From Brasilonema sp. CT11 (GTDB lineage: Bacteria > Cyanobacteriota > Cyanobacteriia > Cyanobacteriales > Nostocaceae): DNA of 64,000 nt. Under the pieces are notes generated by a model. The model had not been told where the DNA came from and did not search any database. It saw only the letters and a list, made by a program, of their open reading frames with translations. The DNA lies in assembly GCF_017982655.1 (NCBI RefSeq), contig NZ_JABXYX010000020.1, positions 1-64,000 of the forward strand, given 5' to 3'. Shown here one piece after another: positions 26,623-36,059 of this stretch. Numbering within the stretch: position 1 is the first letter of the stretch; each line of letters begins with the position of its first letter. A program made the translations under genes and the position numbers.

Positions 26623-26808
26623 TTAGCTATAAAATTTTCCTGCTAAATTCTTATAATCTTTACTAACAGAGAGTTTTAGAATGTAAGATAGCAAACCTGC
26701 ATTATGTACCGAAGAATTATTAGACTTTATTTTTTTATCCTCTAATAACTCTCTTATTTCAATATACTGCAACTTGTACAGTTTAACAAGTCGGTAACTA
26801 TAGATAAT
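26623..26808 (-). pseudogene. Unrecognised C-terminal gene fragment
   Basis: One minus-strand frame is open for 61 residues ending YKNLAGKFYS and has protein-like composition (LYKLQYIEIRELLEDKK, GLLSYILKLSVS), but no start codon is evident and a stop lies just upstream. It may be the 3' end of a gene broken by the insertions to its right. The family is not recognised. Confidence 0.3.
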
Positions 26809-26923
26809 TTATATCAATAATTTTAATTGCATAAAGTCATTCCTCCGATATCTCCTATTCAAATCGTAATCGAGCACGGGGCGAGCATAAATTGCCAGAC
26901 AACGAACTTGACGCTCTAGAACA

Positions 26924-27025
26924 CTAGTACCGCGCGGCGTAAATGCGCCTACCATTTTTTATCGCCCTTGTACAAGAAATTTGAGTCAAAATAATGGTTG
27001 GTTTACTTGCGCCATGCTGTACTAG
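26924..27025. mobile_element. MITE-like element with imperfect terminal inverted repeats
   Basis: CTAGTACCGCGCGGCGTAAA at the left matches the complement of the right end (CTAGTACAGCATGGCGCAAG), and the pairing continues to ACCATT/AATGGT, giving about 33-bp ends with roughly 70 percent identity. It has no coding capacity, is about 100 bp long, and resembles short non-autonomous elements frequent in Nostoc-type genomes. Confidence 0.6.
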
Positions 27026-27102
27026 TAGTCCACCAAACTAATTTTGCAGGGTGATAGCGATTATTGATAAGCTACTTCCACGGTTTAGAAGGTGGCATAA
27101 TC

Positions 27103-27541
27103 GTGAAAAAATACATCGTAGACTTAAATGAGGCTGAGATTTCCCAACTGCGATTGCAAGGGAGCGCAGACGCCTGCAGGCGTATCGCTAACTAAAACAG
27201 GTAAGCATAAAGCACGAAGCATCACCCGCGCGAACATTCTTCTAATGGCGAGTGAGGGTTATTCAGATAACGTGATTCCTTCGGAGAGCTTCGCTTAACG
27301 CTTCTACCCTACGAATTAATGTTTCAACTGTCGAGCGCACGCGTGAAAAATTTGTGCTTGGGGGACTGGAGTATGGACTTCAAGACCGCCCTCATCCCCC
27401 GAAGCCTCGTAAACTTGACGGCAAGCAAGAAGCCTTTCTTGTTGCTACAGGCTGTTCGACTGTACCTGAAGGACGAACGCGTTGGACAATGCAGCTTTTA
27501 GCAAACCAACTCATAAGCCTTGGTGTTGTCGATTCTATGAT
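27103..27541 (+). pseudogene. IS630-family-type transposase, N-terminal part, interrupted by two short repeats
   Basis: Pieces in successive frames read KKYIVDLNEAEISQLRLQ, then TKTGKHKARSITRANILLMA, GYSDNVI, LRINVSTVERTREKFVLGG and FLVATGCSTVPEGRTRWTMQ. Together they form the helix-turn-helix part of an IS630-type protein. The frame is broken by a 28-bp GC-rich insertion (about 27160-27187) and a ~23-bp insertion (about 27278-27300) that is the dispersed repeat also found at 924-952. The catalytic DDE part is missing after VVDSM. Confidence 0.75.
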
Positions 27542-27656
27542 GCGAATAATTAGACATCAATGTAGGATCAGTTTCAATCCCTTGTTTATAGAAAGCTATT
27601 GCTTCACTATACTTTTGTTTAGCTAGATATTTAGCTTCATTTGAAGAGTATCTTTC
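27540..27656 (-). pseudogene. TPR-protein fragment
   Basis: The minus strand reads ERYSSNEAKYLAKQKYSEAI then AFYKQGIETDPTLMSNYSH, a typical tetratricopeptide repeat helix pair. It is cut at the right end of the IS630-type relic, which probably inserted into or recombined with it. No start codon is present in frame. Confidence 0.6.
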
Positions 27657-27729
27657 TTATAAATTATTATTCATCTTTGAGCACCTCATATTCATTATAT
27701 CTTAGGAATCGTGGATCTCTTAAGAAATG

Positions 27730-29103
27730 TTATATGCGTTTATTATTTTCTAAAAAATCCAAGATAATTTTTGTTGCTTTTCCAGAGTTTTCTATTTCTC
27801 TAAATTTTTGTTTCAATGTTTCTAATCGCGGTTTAAAAAAACAATTATTTTCTATTTTATCGACTAAATCTATGATGAGACTGACAGATGTATTCTTAAT
27901 GTCACCAACTACGCCTAACCCATGATATTTAACTATTTCTGCATTTTCTGGTTGGTCAGCAGATATAGGAAATACTATCATTGGTACTCCCCAATATATA
28001 CATTCCTTAAGAGTACGTATTCCTCCATTTATGATTGCTAAAGATGCTTTTTCCAAAAGTGCTAATTGTGGTGCTCTGTTAACGATTATCGTATCTTCCG
28101 GAATATAACGCAAGTCTTCAATATTAATATGCTCACTAACAGATACGATTAATTGGTATTCCTTTTTCAAGGAAACAGCATCAATTACATTCTGAAAAAA
28201 TTTTTGAGCTTTCTTTTTACCTACAGTTTGAAAAGTTTCACCTGTCGTTCCCAAAGAGCAATAGATTAAAGCTTTATTCTTATTTAGCTTTGACCAATCA
28301 AAAGAGGGTTCTTCTCTTTGCAAATCTATAGAAGCTTCGGCATAGTAGCATCCTTCTCTAGAAGAGTTAGGAAAATCTAATTCCTCTGGACATAAAAATA
28401 GATGTGGTAGTTTCAAAGGAAGGCTTAGAGACCAGTCTAATAGTTCTACAGGTATTTTTCTGTCAATGGCAAATCTTCTGATAGGATCTTCCTCAAAACC
28501 TCTTCCTATTAAAAAATTAAACTTTCTTTTTAGGTAATCAAAACAAAGTTTAATTTTAGATTGATTCAGAAAATTAAAAAGTAAATAATGCCGATATTGG
28601 GCGGCATTATTTATATTTTTTTCTTGCTTAATTATATTTTTGGCTGGTGGTAATTCTGGAAACATATCTGTAAAATAGATAGTTCCAATTTGGCATTCAT
28701 AAGCTATCAACGCTATTACTGAAGCGTAAGAAGTCATAGATGTACCTATCAATAGCAAATCAGGATGAATTTCTTTGAGTACATTGTGTATTTCTCTGTT
28801 TTCTCCTTGATATAAGGAATACATCAAAGACTTCAGAAGTTTTACGTATTTCCTTTGTTCTAGTAACAACTCTAAGCCACTTAGGTTTAAGTAATTATTG
28901 TCTAGCTGTTGGAAAAAACCCTTAGGAAACCATTTCTCTAGAATTGTCACAAAAGAAAAACCGTATTTACAAACTTTTTCTTCAGAATCGGCAAATCCTA
29001 AATAAAACACTTTGTGACCAAGTAATTTGAGTGTGTTAGTTAACTTTAAAATGCTATTAAATTCGTGTTGTAAAGGACTAATATAAAAGACAATAGTTGC
29101 CAT
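27730..29103 (-). CDS. GT1-family (UGT/MGT-like) glycosyltransferase
   Basis: The 457-residue GT-B enzyme has the N-terminal acceptor domain start MATIVFYISPLQHEFNSIL. The C-terminal nucleotide-sugar domain has ALIYCSLGTTGE, then APQLALLEKASLAIINGGI and GVPMIVFPISADQPENA, the UGT/macrolide-glycosyltransferase signature. The usual His of the xxHGG core is Asn here (INGGI). It glycosylates small hydrophobic acceptors in related systems. It lies on the same strand about 100 bp beyond the sucrase-ferredoxin-like gene, so it could tailor the siderophore or belong to the neighbouring polysaccharide region. The low GC resembles the latter. Confidence 0.8.
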   Translation of the reverse strand: MATIVFYISPLQHEFNSILKLTNTLKLLGHKVFYLGFADSEEKVCKYGFSFVTILEKWFPKGFFQQLDNNYLNLSGLELLLEQRKYVKLLKSLMYSLYQGENREIHNVLKEIHPDLLLIGTSMTSYASVIALIAYECQIGTIYFTDMFPELPPAKNIIKQEKNINNAAQYRHYLLFNFLNQSKIKLCFDYLKRKFNFLIGRGFEEDPIRRFAIDRKIPVELLDWSLSLPLKLPHLFLCPEELDFPNSSREGCYYAEASIDLQREEPSFDWSKLNKNKALIYCSLGTTGETFQTVGKKKAQKFFQNVIDAVSLKKEYQLIVSVSEHINIEDLRYIPEDTIIVNRAPQLALLEKASLAIINGGIRTLKECIYWGVPMIVFPISADQPENAEIVKYHGLGVVGDIKNTSVSLIIDLVDKIENNCFFKPRLETLKQKFREIENSGKATKIILDFLENNKRI

Positions 29104-29206
29104 ATTAAAAATTCCAATTAAACTGTTTTTAGAATGTTTGAAGCTGGTGCTTACCTAAAAGTTATAGATGCACTCAAAGCAGACGAAAGCCTGACATTTA
29201 AGATGT

Positions 29207-30235
29207 CTAAAAATTATGTTTATACGTCACTTTGACCAGACTAGTGACGCAATATTGCTTAACTTCCTCTAAAGGTAGCTGATTACCTGAATTCCAAGCA
29301 GTCATTACAGAACCGCTTGCCTCCACTCTAGCTTCATAAGTACCCTTGATACTTCCATCTTCTGCCGAGAAATTAATGCGTACTTCAGCCCACTCTTCAT
29401 CTACTTCATCTATTGCTATTACTTGACCAGCTTTGTGATAATTGAGCCAGTCCCAACCCTCTTGCATCCAAATCTCCCGTTCCACGATTTGCTCAAACTT
29501 TGATAAACCAGCCCAACCTCGGTAGAACGGGTATAGCCCTGTGACGGAACCATTATGCCAAACTAGGAGTTCCAATATTTCTGGCTGCAAATGACCCCAG
29601 TAGTGTCCATTAGGCAAGTCAATGAGGGTAGGTACGAACTGGTGTCCTCCGAAATGGCTGCATCGCCACACACGCAGTTTTCCACTAGAAGCAGTAGCAA
29701 ATTCAGAGCGTAACTTGCGATAGATGGGATAACCAAACCTGGCACAGGCAACATCAACATTGCCATCAGTACAGAGCATTAACTCACGAATGTGACTGGA
29801 TTGTTGCTGATACTGCTCCCAATCAGGCAGCACAGTTGGCGACTGAAGTAATGTTTCCAATAAGGCCATTACAAACGAGCCAACTTCAGAATCAGGAATG
29901 ATAAACTCATACTTTTCAAACTTTGCAAAAAGCTTTGCGGGTCGGCGGTCATACAGCAGGCGAGTATAACCAGGACGAGAGTATTCCCTATCTGGAACGA
30001 GCAACTGACCTCGAATCTTGATCCTATGCTCAACAATTAGCTTTTCGATCACAGCGATCACCGACTGGAGCACGGGATTTTCCTGCAAACGTTTTTCAGT
30101 CCAAGGAAGTCCCATCTCCATCGCCAGCCAGTGTTCGTAAGTGGGTGCCGAGCCAATGGGGTCTTCACCATTAGCTTTAGAGACAACACAGCAAAAACGG
30201 CAATTACTTAGAGAATCTTGCATAATCATGTTCAC
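29207..30235 (-). CDS. Sucrase-ferredoxin-like family protein
   Basis: The 342-residue protein has the family start CVVSKANGEDPIGSAPTYEH and the thioredoxin-like ferredoxin block with Cys in LCTDGNVDVACARFGYP. The WRCSHFGGHQFVPTLIDLPN motif with CxxxGGHxxxPT is also characteristic. Such proteins bind a [2Fe-2S] cluster and occur next to siderophore systems in cyanobacteria, where a reductive iron-release role is plausible but unproven. It is the fourth gene after the TonB receptor, with a 44-bp gap from the exporter gene. Confidence 0.85.
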   Translation of the reverse strand: MNMIMQDSLSNCRFCCVVSKANGEDPIGSAPTYEHWLAMEMGLPWTEKRLQENPVLQSVIAVIEKLIVEHRIKIRGQLLVPDREYSRPGYTRLLYDRRPAKLFAKFEKYEFIIPDSEVGSFVMALLETLLQSPTVLPDWEQYQQQSSHIRELMLCTDGNVDVACARFGYPIYRKLRSEFATASSGKLRVWRCSHFGGHQFVPTLIDLPNGHYWGHLQPEILELLVWHNGSVTGLYPFYRGWAGLSKFEQIVEREIWMQEGWDWLNYHKAGQVIAIDEVDEEWAEVRINFSAEDGSIKGTYEARVEASGSVMTAWNSGNQLPLEEVKQYCVTSLVKVTYKHNF

Positions 30236-30279
30236 TTTCTTAGCAACGATTCAAAGTTCCTGTTACACCCCGCCACCGA

Positions 30280-31578
30280 CTACTCTGCACTGGCATCATA
30301 ATCTGGCAAGATGATTTCTACGTCACGCAACACACGAAAGGCATATCCACTCAAGCCAAGAATTAACATGCTTAGTGAAGAAATAACATACAGGAGTGCT
30401 ATGCCTGCACCACCTCCCGTGCCAAATATCCAACCGAACATGGGGGCTAGAGTACCATCAGGCTTCATTGCGGGTACAAAAACACGATCAGCTAGTGGTC
30501 CAGCTATCAAGCTTGCTAAAGCCGAACTAATCGGCATCACCATAGAACGGATTGCGAAAACACGTCCCTGTAACTCAGGTTTTACCTTGCTCAGCCATAT
30601 AGCGTCATTGGCACTGCCCATTATAGGGAAATTGAGAGATGAACACAATTGGGCAGGAATCCAAAACAACGGTACTCTCCCCAGACCAAACACTGTTTGG
30701 CTCAAGCCAGCACCCACCATACCCAGCAGTTGTCCATGTATTCGGGGCTGGAAAGTACCCCTAACGGTTATGAGCAACGCCCCAATAATGCCGCCCAAGC
30801 CTGATGCCGAATATATAGTACCTAATACTTTAGTATCATTACCAGTGCGTGCCAGAATTAGGGGAGTAACAAGTGAATCGCCTAATTTATAAGCAAAAAC
30901 GAACAGCAACACCAATAATAGCATAGCAAGCAGGCTGGGGCGTAGGGCAACATAGCGCCAGCCAAAGTAGAGATCCTGCTTCAGGTTTGTGCTACTGCGC
31001 GTACCCACTTTTGTCATAGGAGGTTGCGGGATATGTAGTAGCAGCAGTGTGAGTAAAGCGATCACAAAAGTCGTGATATCGATAATTAAGATGCCCACAA
31101 GACCAATGACTACGTAGAGGGCACCTGCCAATGCTGGTGCGATGATCATAGAACTGGAAGTTACCAGGAAGCTGATGCTGCTAGCGCGACTGTACTGCGC
31201 CTTGGGCACCATCATTGATACTGATGCCGAAAATGCCAGTTCTTGAAATTGGTTAAAAGTTCCCTTGACACCTACAGCCAAGTATAAATGCCATAATTGC
31301 AAATTATGAGTTATGTAAAGCAGTAACACAGTTATGGTCAACAGCCCGCTCACCGTGTCACCAACCATCATTAAGTATTTACGGTTCCAGCGATCTACAA
31401 TAACCCCAGCTATGGGAATCATTAAAATTTGCGGCACTTGTACGAAGAAACCAAACAATGTTAATGCGGTAGCCTGACCTGTGAGTTCCCACACCCAGAT
31501 ACTGAAAGCAAATCCGGTCATGCCACTACCAATTATAGAAACAGCCTGACCGAGCGAGATAATAATGAAAGTACGCAC
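30280..31578 (-). CDS. MFS transporter (EntS-like), probable siderophore exporter
   Basis: The 432 residues form about twelve membrane helices. The MFS loop motif between helices 2 and 3 is GVIVDRWNRKYLM. The second half has ASGLGGIIGALL and the C-terminal part ends in charged residues. The family resembles MFS_3/enterobactin-exporter-type carriers. Placement with the TonB receptor and opposite an NRPS assembly line supports export of the siderophore across the inner membrane. Drug efflux is an alternative for the family. Confidence 0.8.
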   Translation of the reverse strand: MRTFIIISLGQAVSIIGSGMTGFAFSIWVWELTGQATALTLFGFFVQVPQILMIPIAGVIVDRWNRKYLMMVGDTVSGLLTITVLLLYITHNLQLWHLYLAVGVKGTFNQFQELAFSASVSMMVPKAQYSRASSISFLVTSSSMIIAPALAGALYVVIGLVGILIIDITTFVIALLTLLLLHIPQPPMTKVGTRSSTNLKQDLYFGWRYVALRPSLLAMLLLVLLFVFAYKLGDSLVTPLILARTGNDTKVLGTIYSASGLGGIIGALLITVRGTFQPRIHGQLLGMVGAGLSQTVFGLGRVPLFWIPAQLCSSLNFPIMGSANDAIWLSKVKPELQGRVFAIRSMVMPISSALASLIAGPLADRVFVPAMKPDGTLAPMFGWIFGTGGGAGIALLYVISSLSMLILGLSGYAFRVLRDVEIILPDYDASAE

Positions 31579-31678
31579 TTGTATAATTTTGGATTATAGA
31601 TTTGCAGTGGTCAGTTATTAGTTAAGTTCAAAGCTTGTGTGAGAGTTCTATTACACGTAGACGCGCAGCGGCTTGTCG

Positions 31679-32794
31679 TCAGACATCGCCTCTTTTAGGT
31701 TTGGTCCAGTATCGATACCACGACATCATAAAGGCAGTAATAAATAGAACTAACGGTGCAAGTCCGACAAATACGTAAAGAATGCGAGTAGATAAGCCAC
31801 CAAAAGTACCGTAGTGTAGGGGAGTAAAAGAATTGAGGACGCGCGAGCCTAATGGCAATTTTAGAGCATTATCAACTCGCAAAACCTCACCCGTGTACTG
31901 GTCAAGATAAACATTACTGTCACCATAATCTGAACTTTCCTGCGGCAGCTTCATGCGAATTTGTAAAGCATTTTCTGGTTTACCAGGGAAGTAAATGCTT
32001 TTGGTAACAGCACTTGGTAAAGCAGCATTAGCAATTTTCAGTTGTTGTGTTAGATTTAAAGTCGATTTTCCAGAAATTGGCTTAGATATTGGTTCAGATG
32101 GTTTAGGGGTAAACGTCACAGCATAAATGATCGGTTCAGTGAAACCGTATAAGTTCCAGCAAAACCCTGTAAAGCTAGTAAAGAATAAAAAAACCACAGT
32201 GATAATGCCAGTGACTTTGTGAATGTCAAAGTTCGCCCTTTGAGGATGAGCATCAAGCTTGATTTTGAAGCCTGCAATTAGCTTACGCCAACCGGGCCAA
32301 AGAATAAAACCTGTGATGGTGAGGATACACATTAGAAAGGCAGCAATGCCAACAATTATAGTTCCGGTTTCACCTGCGATCAGGCTGTAGTGGAGATTAA
32401 GGATCATACCTATTAGTGTTTCCCCTATACGCTCACCCATAATTGCGCCTGTATAAGGGTTGACAAAAACTTCTATCCCCTGACCATCAGTTGATGACAA
32501 CTGCCCTACATAAGGAGAAGAAGGAGCATTTGGCAAATAGAGCCGATAAAGCTTCTGGTCACTTCGCCCAGCCTGAATTGTATTAACCACATCCTCTGGG
32601 GATAGTACCTGCACGGGTTTCGGAGTAATATGTCCATACTGTTGGGCAATCATAAAATGGTCAAAATCTTGCTCGAACACTAACAAGCTACCTGTCAAGC
32701 CAATGACAATTAGCAACAGTCCAACAAAAAAACCGATATATTGGTGCAGGTAAAAAACGATATCGCGTAGTTTTTTCCGGTTCATAATTGCCAC
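31679..32794 (-). CDS. PepSY-associated transmembrane protein
   Basis: The 371-residue protein begins with FYLHQYIGFFVGLLLIVIGL (helix 1 with a conserved His), a periplasmic PepSY region (residues about 50-135), two central helices including GITVVFLFFTSFTGFCWNL-like sequence, a second PepSY-like segment and a last helix VFVGLAPLVLFITAFMMSWY. This is the iron-regulated PepSY-TM family found beside TonB receptors, proposed to act in ferric-siderophore reduction in the inner membrane. It follows the receptor gene by about 80 bp. Confidence 0.85.
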   Translation of the reverse strand: MAIMNRKKLRDIVFYLHQYIGFFVGLLLIVIGLTGSLLVFEQDFDHFMIAQQYGHITPKPVQVLSPEDVVNTIQAGRSDQKLYRLYLPNAPSSPYVGQLSSTDGQGIEVFVNPYTGAIMGERIGETLIGMILNLHYSLIAGETGTIIVGIAAFLMCILTITGFILWPGWRKLIAGFKIKLDAHPQRANFDIHKVTGIITVVFLFFTSFTGFCWNLYGFTEPIIYAVTFTPKPSEPISKPISGKSTLNLTQQLKIANAALPSAVTKSIYFPGKPENALQIRMKLPQESSDYGDSNVYLDQYTGEVLRVDNALKLPLGSRVLNSFTPLHYGTFGGLSTRILYVFVGLAPLVLFITAFMMSWYRYWTKPKRGDV

Positions 32795-32874
32795 AAAGCA
32801 AGTTGAGTTTTTTCCCTTCTAAATCTCCTTGATGCATCGAGGGAAGTCCCGATGCACTTTCGAGTTTACAAAAA

Positions 32875-35631
32875 TTAAAACTCCACAGAAATCGTTCCCA
32901 GAACAGTCAACGGCGCACCAGGACGCAGATAGTAGCCCTGAGACTCGTAATATTTAGTATCGAAAAGATTCTTGAAGTTCAGACCAACTCGCCAATTTTC
33001 TTTTTTATAGAAAATAGAGGCATCAGTTCTGACGTATGAGGGAATGACAACTTCATCATTTGGTAAATTAGCTTGGTTATCACCAACAAAAAACAGTCCT
33101 CCACCAAATCCAAATCCCTTAAGAGAACCACTTTGAAATTCATAGCTTGTCCACAAGCTAGCAGTATTTCGTGGCACACCTACTAATCTGTCACCCACAG
33201 GTAAGTTATTATCCTTGCTGACATACGTATCATTATGGGCAAAGGATGCAATCACATTCCAACCTGGTAAAATTTGCCCAGCGATATCCAATTCAAGACC
33301 TCGACTAGTAACTTCTCCTGCAGCTATTGAGTAATCAGTATTAGTTGGATCAGTTGTAGGTACGTTGGTTTTTGTAATTTCATACGCTGCAAGTGTTGCC
33401 GAAAGTTTGCCATCCAATAACTCGGTTTTAATCCCGGCTTCATACTGGGTTCCACGAGAAGCTTCTAACGATAACCCACTAGCTGATCTGGTATTGTTGG
33501 GTAGAAAAGACTGGGTGTAACTCGCATATAAAGAGATTGGCTCTATGGGCTGATAAACTAGTCCCACACGAGGAGAAAATGCTTCATCGTAAAAGTTATC
33601 TCTAGAAACGAGTGCATTATTATTATTTAAGTCTAGGTTTGTGCTTTTGTAGTTGACAAAATCGTATCTTCCACCAACCAGTAACTTCAAATTTGGCAGC
33701 AATGTTACCTGATCCTGCAAGTAAATACCCACAGTATTGCTACTTGTTTTACCTGTCTGGGCTGTGTCCACGTAACTGGTTGGCAATGGCGCACCATACA
33801 CTGGATTGAAAATATCAATTCCAGGAGCAGCAGTCCTCAGGTAATCACCACTACTAGAGAGCCAATTTAATTCCAAACCTACGAGCAACTGATGACTAAT
33901 AGGACCAGTTTTGAACTTGCTGACGAGTTCATTTTGCAGAGCAAGTGCGTTAGAGTAACCATTACCTCCAGCAAGCGTTCGCGATACTGTCCGACCATCC
34001 TCTTCAAGTCCGTTTGGTCGGACGACTGTAGAATTACCAGAAGTGGTGATGTATAGTGAGGAGGCACTGCGAAACTGTAAGTTGTCACTAAAACGATGTT
34101 CTAAAGTTATATTGCCTACATCATAGTTATTACTGAAATCACTGGTGTTTGGTTCTCCTAAAAAACGACTGATAGGAACTTGAAAAGATTGACGAATCGG
34201 CGGCAAACCATCATAAAATGTTCGGTTGACGCTACTATGCTCATATTCCAAAGTCAAATTTGTCTGATCGCCGATTTTATAGGACAATACGGGTGCTATT
34301 GAGAATATGTCCCCTTTTACGAAATCTATAAAACTCCCAAAATTTTCATAAGCAACATTCAAGCGAGACAACAACTTTTTATCAGAAGTCAGCGGTTGGG
34401 AAAAATCTAACGAGGGACGATAGAAATCATAACTTCCGACTGTGAATTCACCGGAATAAGAGGGAGTTGCGAGGGGTTTTTTGGTGATGTAATTGACCAC
34501 ACCACCTGGTTCAAACTGACCATATAGGACTGAAGCGGGACCTTTGAGAACTTCGACTCGTTCAACGTTGATCGGATTGATGTAGTTATCAACACTTACT
34601 GCAAAACCATTTCTCAGGCTATTGGATGTGAGAAATCCCCGGATGATATAGGCATCTGTGAGAGCACCGTAACTACCTTGCAGTGTGACACCACTGGCAT
34701 TGCGTGCAGCATCGCTAATCCGGGTGATTTGCTGATCTTTGATGACTGTTTGCGGAATGGCTTGAATTGACTGGGGAATGTCACGGGTTGGGGTATCAGT
34801 TTTCGTTGCAGTTGTCGCATCTGGTGCGTTGTATCCGTCTTGTGTACCCGTCACTACCAACTCAATGGGTTGATCACCATTCGAGGAAGGTTGAGTTGGC
34901 TGGGTTTGATTCGGTGGCTGAGTTCCTGGCTGAGTTTGTGGCTCAGTTGGTTGTGTTTGCCCTTGTTGTTGTGCAATTGATGCAGCCGTTGACACGCTGA
35001 AGATCAAACCTTCTCTTGGACTATCAAACAACTCGACAATTGGTGGAGTTGCTTCACCTATCACCGTCACTCGGATAGTATTGGCATCAAAGTTAGTTAC
35101 AGTTATCTCAGTTACACCCGCAATTGGCTTTTGTGAGCGGAATGTGAAGGATCTGTCACCTGGTAAACGCAGTTGAGCATTTGGAATGTCAACTATGAAG
35201 CTATTACTATTAACTTGAGTGCGATTCTGCAGTTGCAAGGTAGCAGCTTTGGAAGTTTGTAAAACTAGTTCCAAACCTTTGGAGGTGGGATTTGCCTTCA
35301 CGAAGCTGACTTGCACCACTCGTGAAGTAGGTGTTGCTTGTGGGGTTGGCGATTGCACCAGCATTCTGGCACTCCTAGCTGGACGTTCTATCTCACTGAC
35401 TCGCCGAATCTCTGTTATCGGTTTAACGAACCCGGAATTGGTTGCAGATGATGCTTGTTGATTTTTTGCATCGCGCTTGGCGGTTCCTGAAGGAGCATCG
35501 CTTTTTTCACCAGATGCTGTGCTCTTGTCAACAGCAATTGATGATACTTCCTGGCTTTTAGTAGGAGCGCTAACCAACGCTACTAGAGCGCTACTCAGCA
35601 ACAGACTGGGAACAAGTTGCTTAAATTTCAT
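32875..35631 (-). CDS. TonB-dependent siderophore receptor with AMIN domain
   Basis: The 918-residue outer-membrane receptor has a signal peptide (core LLLSSALVALVSA), a low-complexity linker, an AMIN domain (about residues 105-215, ending ELFDSPREGLIFSVS), a Pro/Gln/Thr-rich spacer, the plug (TRDIPQSIQAIPQTVI through VERVEVLKGPASVLYGQFEP) and a 22-strand-type barrel ending in the terminal Phe of TISVEF. The AMIN-plug fusion is characteristic of cyanobacterial siderophore receptors and may anchor to the cell wall. It is the first gene of the minus-strand uptake/export group and divergent from the NRPS genes, so joint iron control is likely. Confidence 0.93.
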   Translation of the reverse strand: MKFKQLVPSLLLSSALVALVSAPTKSQEVSSIAVDKSTASGEKSDAPSGTAKRDAKNQQASSATNSGFVKPITEIRRVSEIERPARSARMLVQSPTPQATPTSRVVQVSFVKANPTSKGLELVLQTSKAATLQLQNRTQVNSNSFIVDIPNAQLRLPGDRSFTFRSQKPIAGVTEITVTNFDANTIRVTVIGEATPPIVELFDSPREGLIFSVSTAASIAQQQGQTQPTEPQTQPGTQPPNQTQPTQPSSNGDQPIELVVTGTQDGYNAPDATTATKTDTPTRDIPQSIQAIPQTVIKDQQITRISDAARNASGVTLQGSYGALTDAYIIRGFLTSNSLRNGFAVSVDNYINPINVERVEVLKGPASVLYGQFEPGGVVNYITKKPLATPSYSGEFTVGSYDFYRPSLDFSQPLTSDKKLLSRLNVAYENFGSFIDFVKGDIFSIAPVLSYKIGDQTNLTLEYEHSSVNRTFYDGLPPIRQSFQVPISRFLGEPNTSDFSNNYDVGNITLEHRFSDNLQFRSASSLYITTSGNSTVVRPNGLEEDGRTVSRTLAGGNGYSNALALQNELVSKFKTGPISHQLLVGLELNWLSSSGDYLRTAAPGIDIFNPVYGAPLPTSYVDTAQTGKTSSNTVGIYLQDQVTLLPNLKLLVGGRYDFVNYKSTNLDLNNNNALVSRDNFYDEAFSPRVGLVYQPIEPISLYASYTQSFLPNNTRSASGLSLEASRGTQYEAGIKTELLDGKLSATLAAYEITKTNVPTTDPTNTDYSIAAGEVTSRGLELDIAGQILPGWNVIASFAHNDTYVSKDNNLPVGDRLVGVPRNTASLWTSYEFQSGSLKGFGFGGGLFFVGDNQANLPNDEVVIPSYVRTDASIFYKKENWRVGLNFKNLFDTKYYESQGYYLRPGAPLTVLGTISVEF

Positions 35632-35748
35632 ACTTTTTCTTTGACTCCATCACGCCACGAAATCTCAAGTTAACGATGCTAGCTTCAGAATTTATTGAAA
35701 TTCATTTGCATCCACAAAGCAAGCCTCATCAAACAACAACAAATAAAA

Positions 35749-35769
35749 ATTTACATATAATACGTAAAT
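35749..35769. promoter_or_regulatory. Candidate palindromic operator upstream of the TonB receptor gene
   Basis: ATTTAC and GTAAAT form an imperfectly spaced dyad around ATATAATAC about 120 bp before the receptor ATG. It could be a Fur-like or AraC-type binding site, but it does not match a strict consensus. Confidence 0.25.
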
Positions 35770-35849
35770 GTGAAGTACACTGTTGCTACTAATTAACACT
35801 AATTTCTTAATAAATTTTCATTATCTCACGCAAAGTCAGAGATAGCGAT

Positions 35850-36059
35850 TTAGTTTTTCCGCTTCCGCCCAAAACGTGCCGCCCCTAAAAAATCGGCCAA
35901 GCTTGTTTGTGATTCCGTCAACCGGACTACTAGAGTAGGCTCTTGCCAACTCGATTTTTTTACGTCTAAGACCGCGTCAAGTCGATATTCAGTAAATCCT
36001 GAAGGTGCATGTTCATCTCTTATATAGCGAGAATTCTTTGTATGAAGTTGAGATAACAT
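35850..36059 (-). CDS. Small hypothetical protein (uncertain)
   Basis: The 69-codon frame with an ATG encodes a basic protein ending LADFLGAARFGRKRKN. No ribosome-binding site or known domain is evident. It sits in the control region between the receptor and synthetase genes. It may be a remnant of a larger gene or an antitoxin-like piece; chance is possible. Confidence 0.3.
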   Translation of the reverse strand: MLSQLHTKNSRYIRDEHAPSGFTEYRLDAVLDVKKSSWQEPTLVVRLTESQTSLADFLGAARFGRKRKN

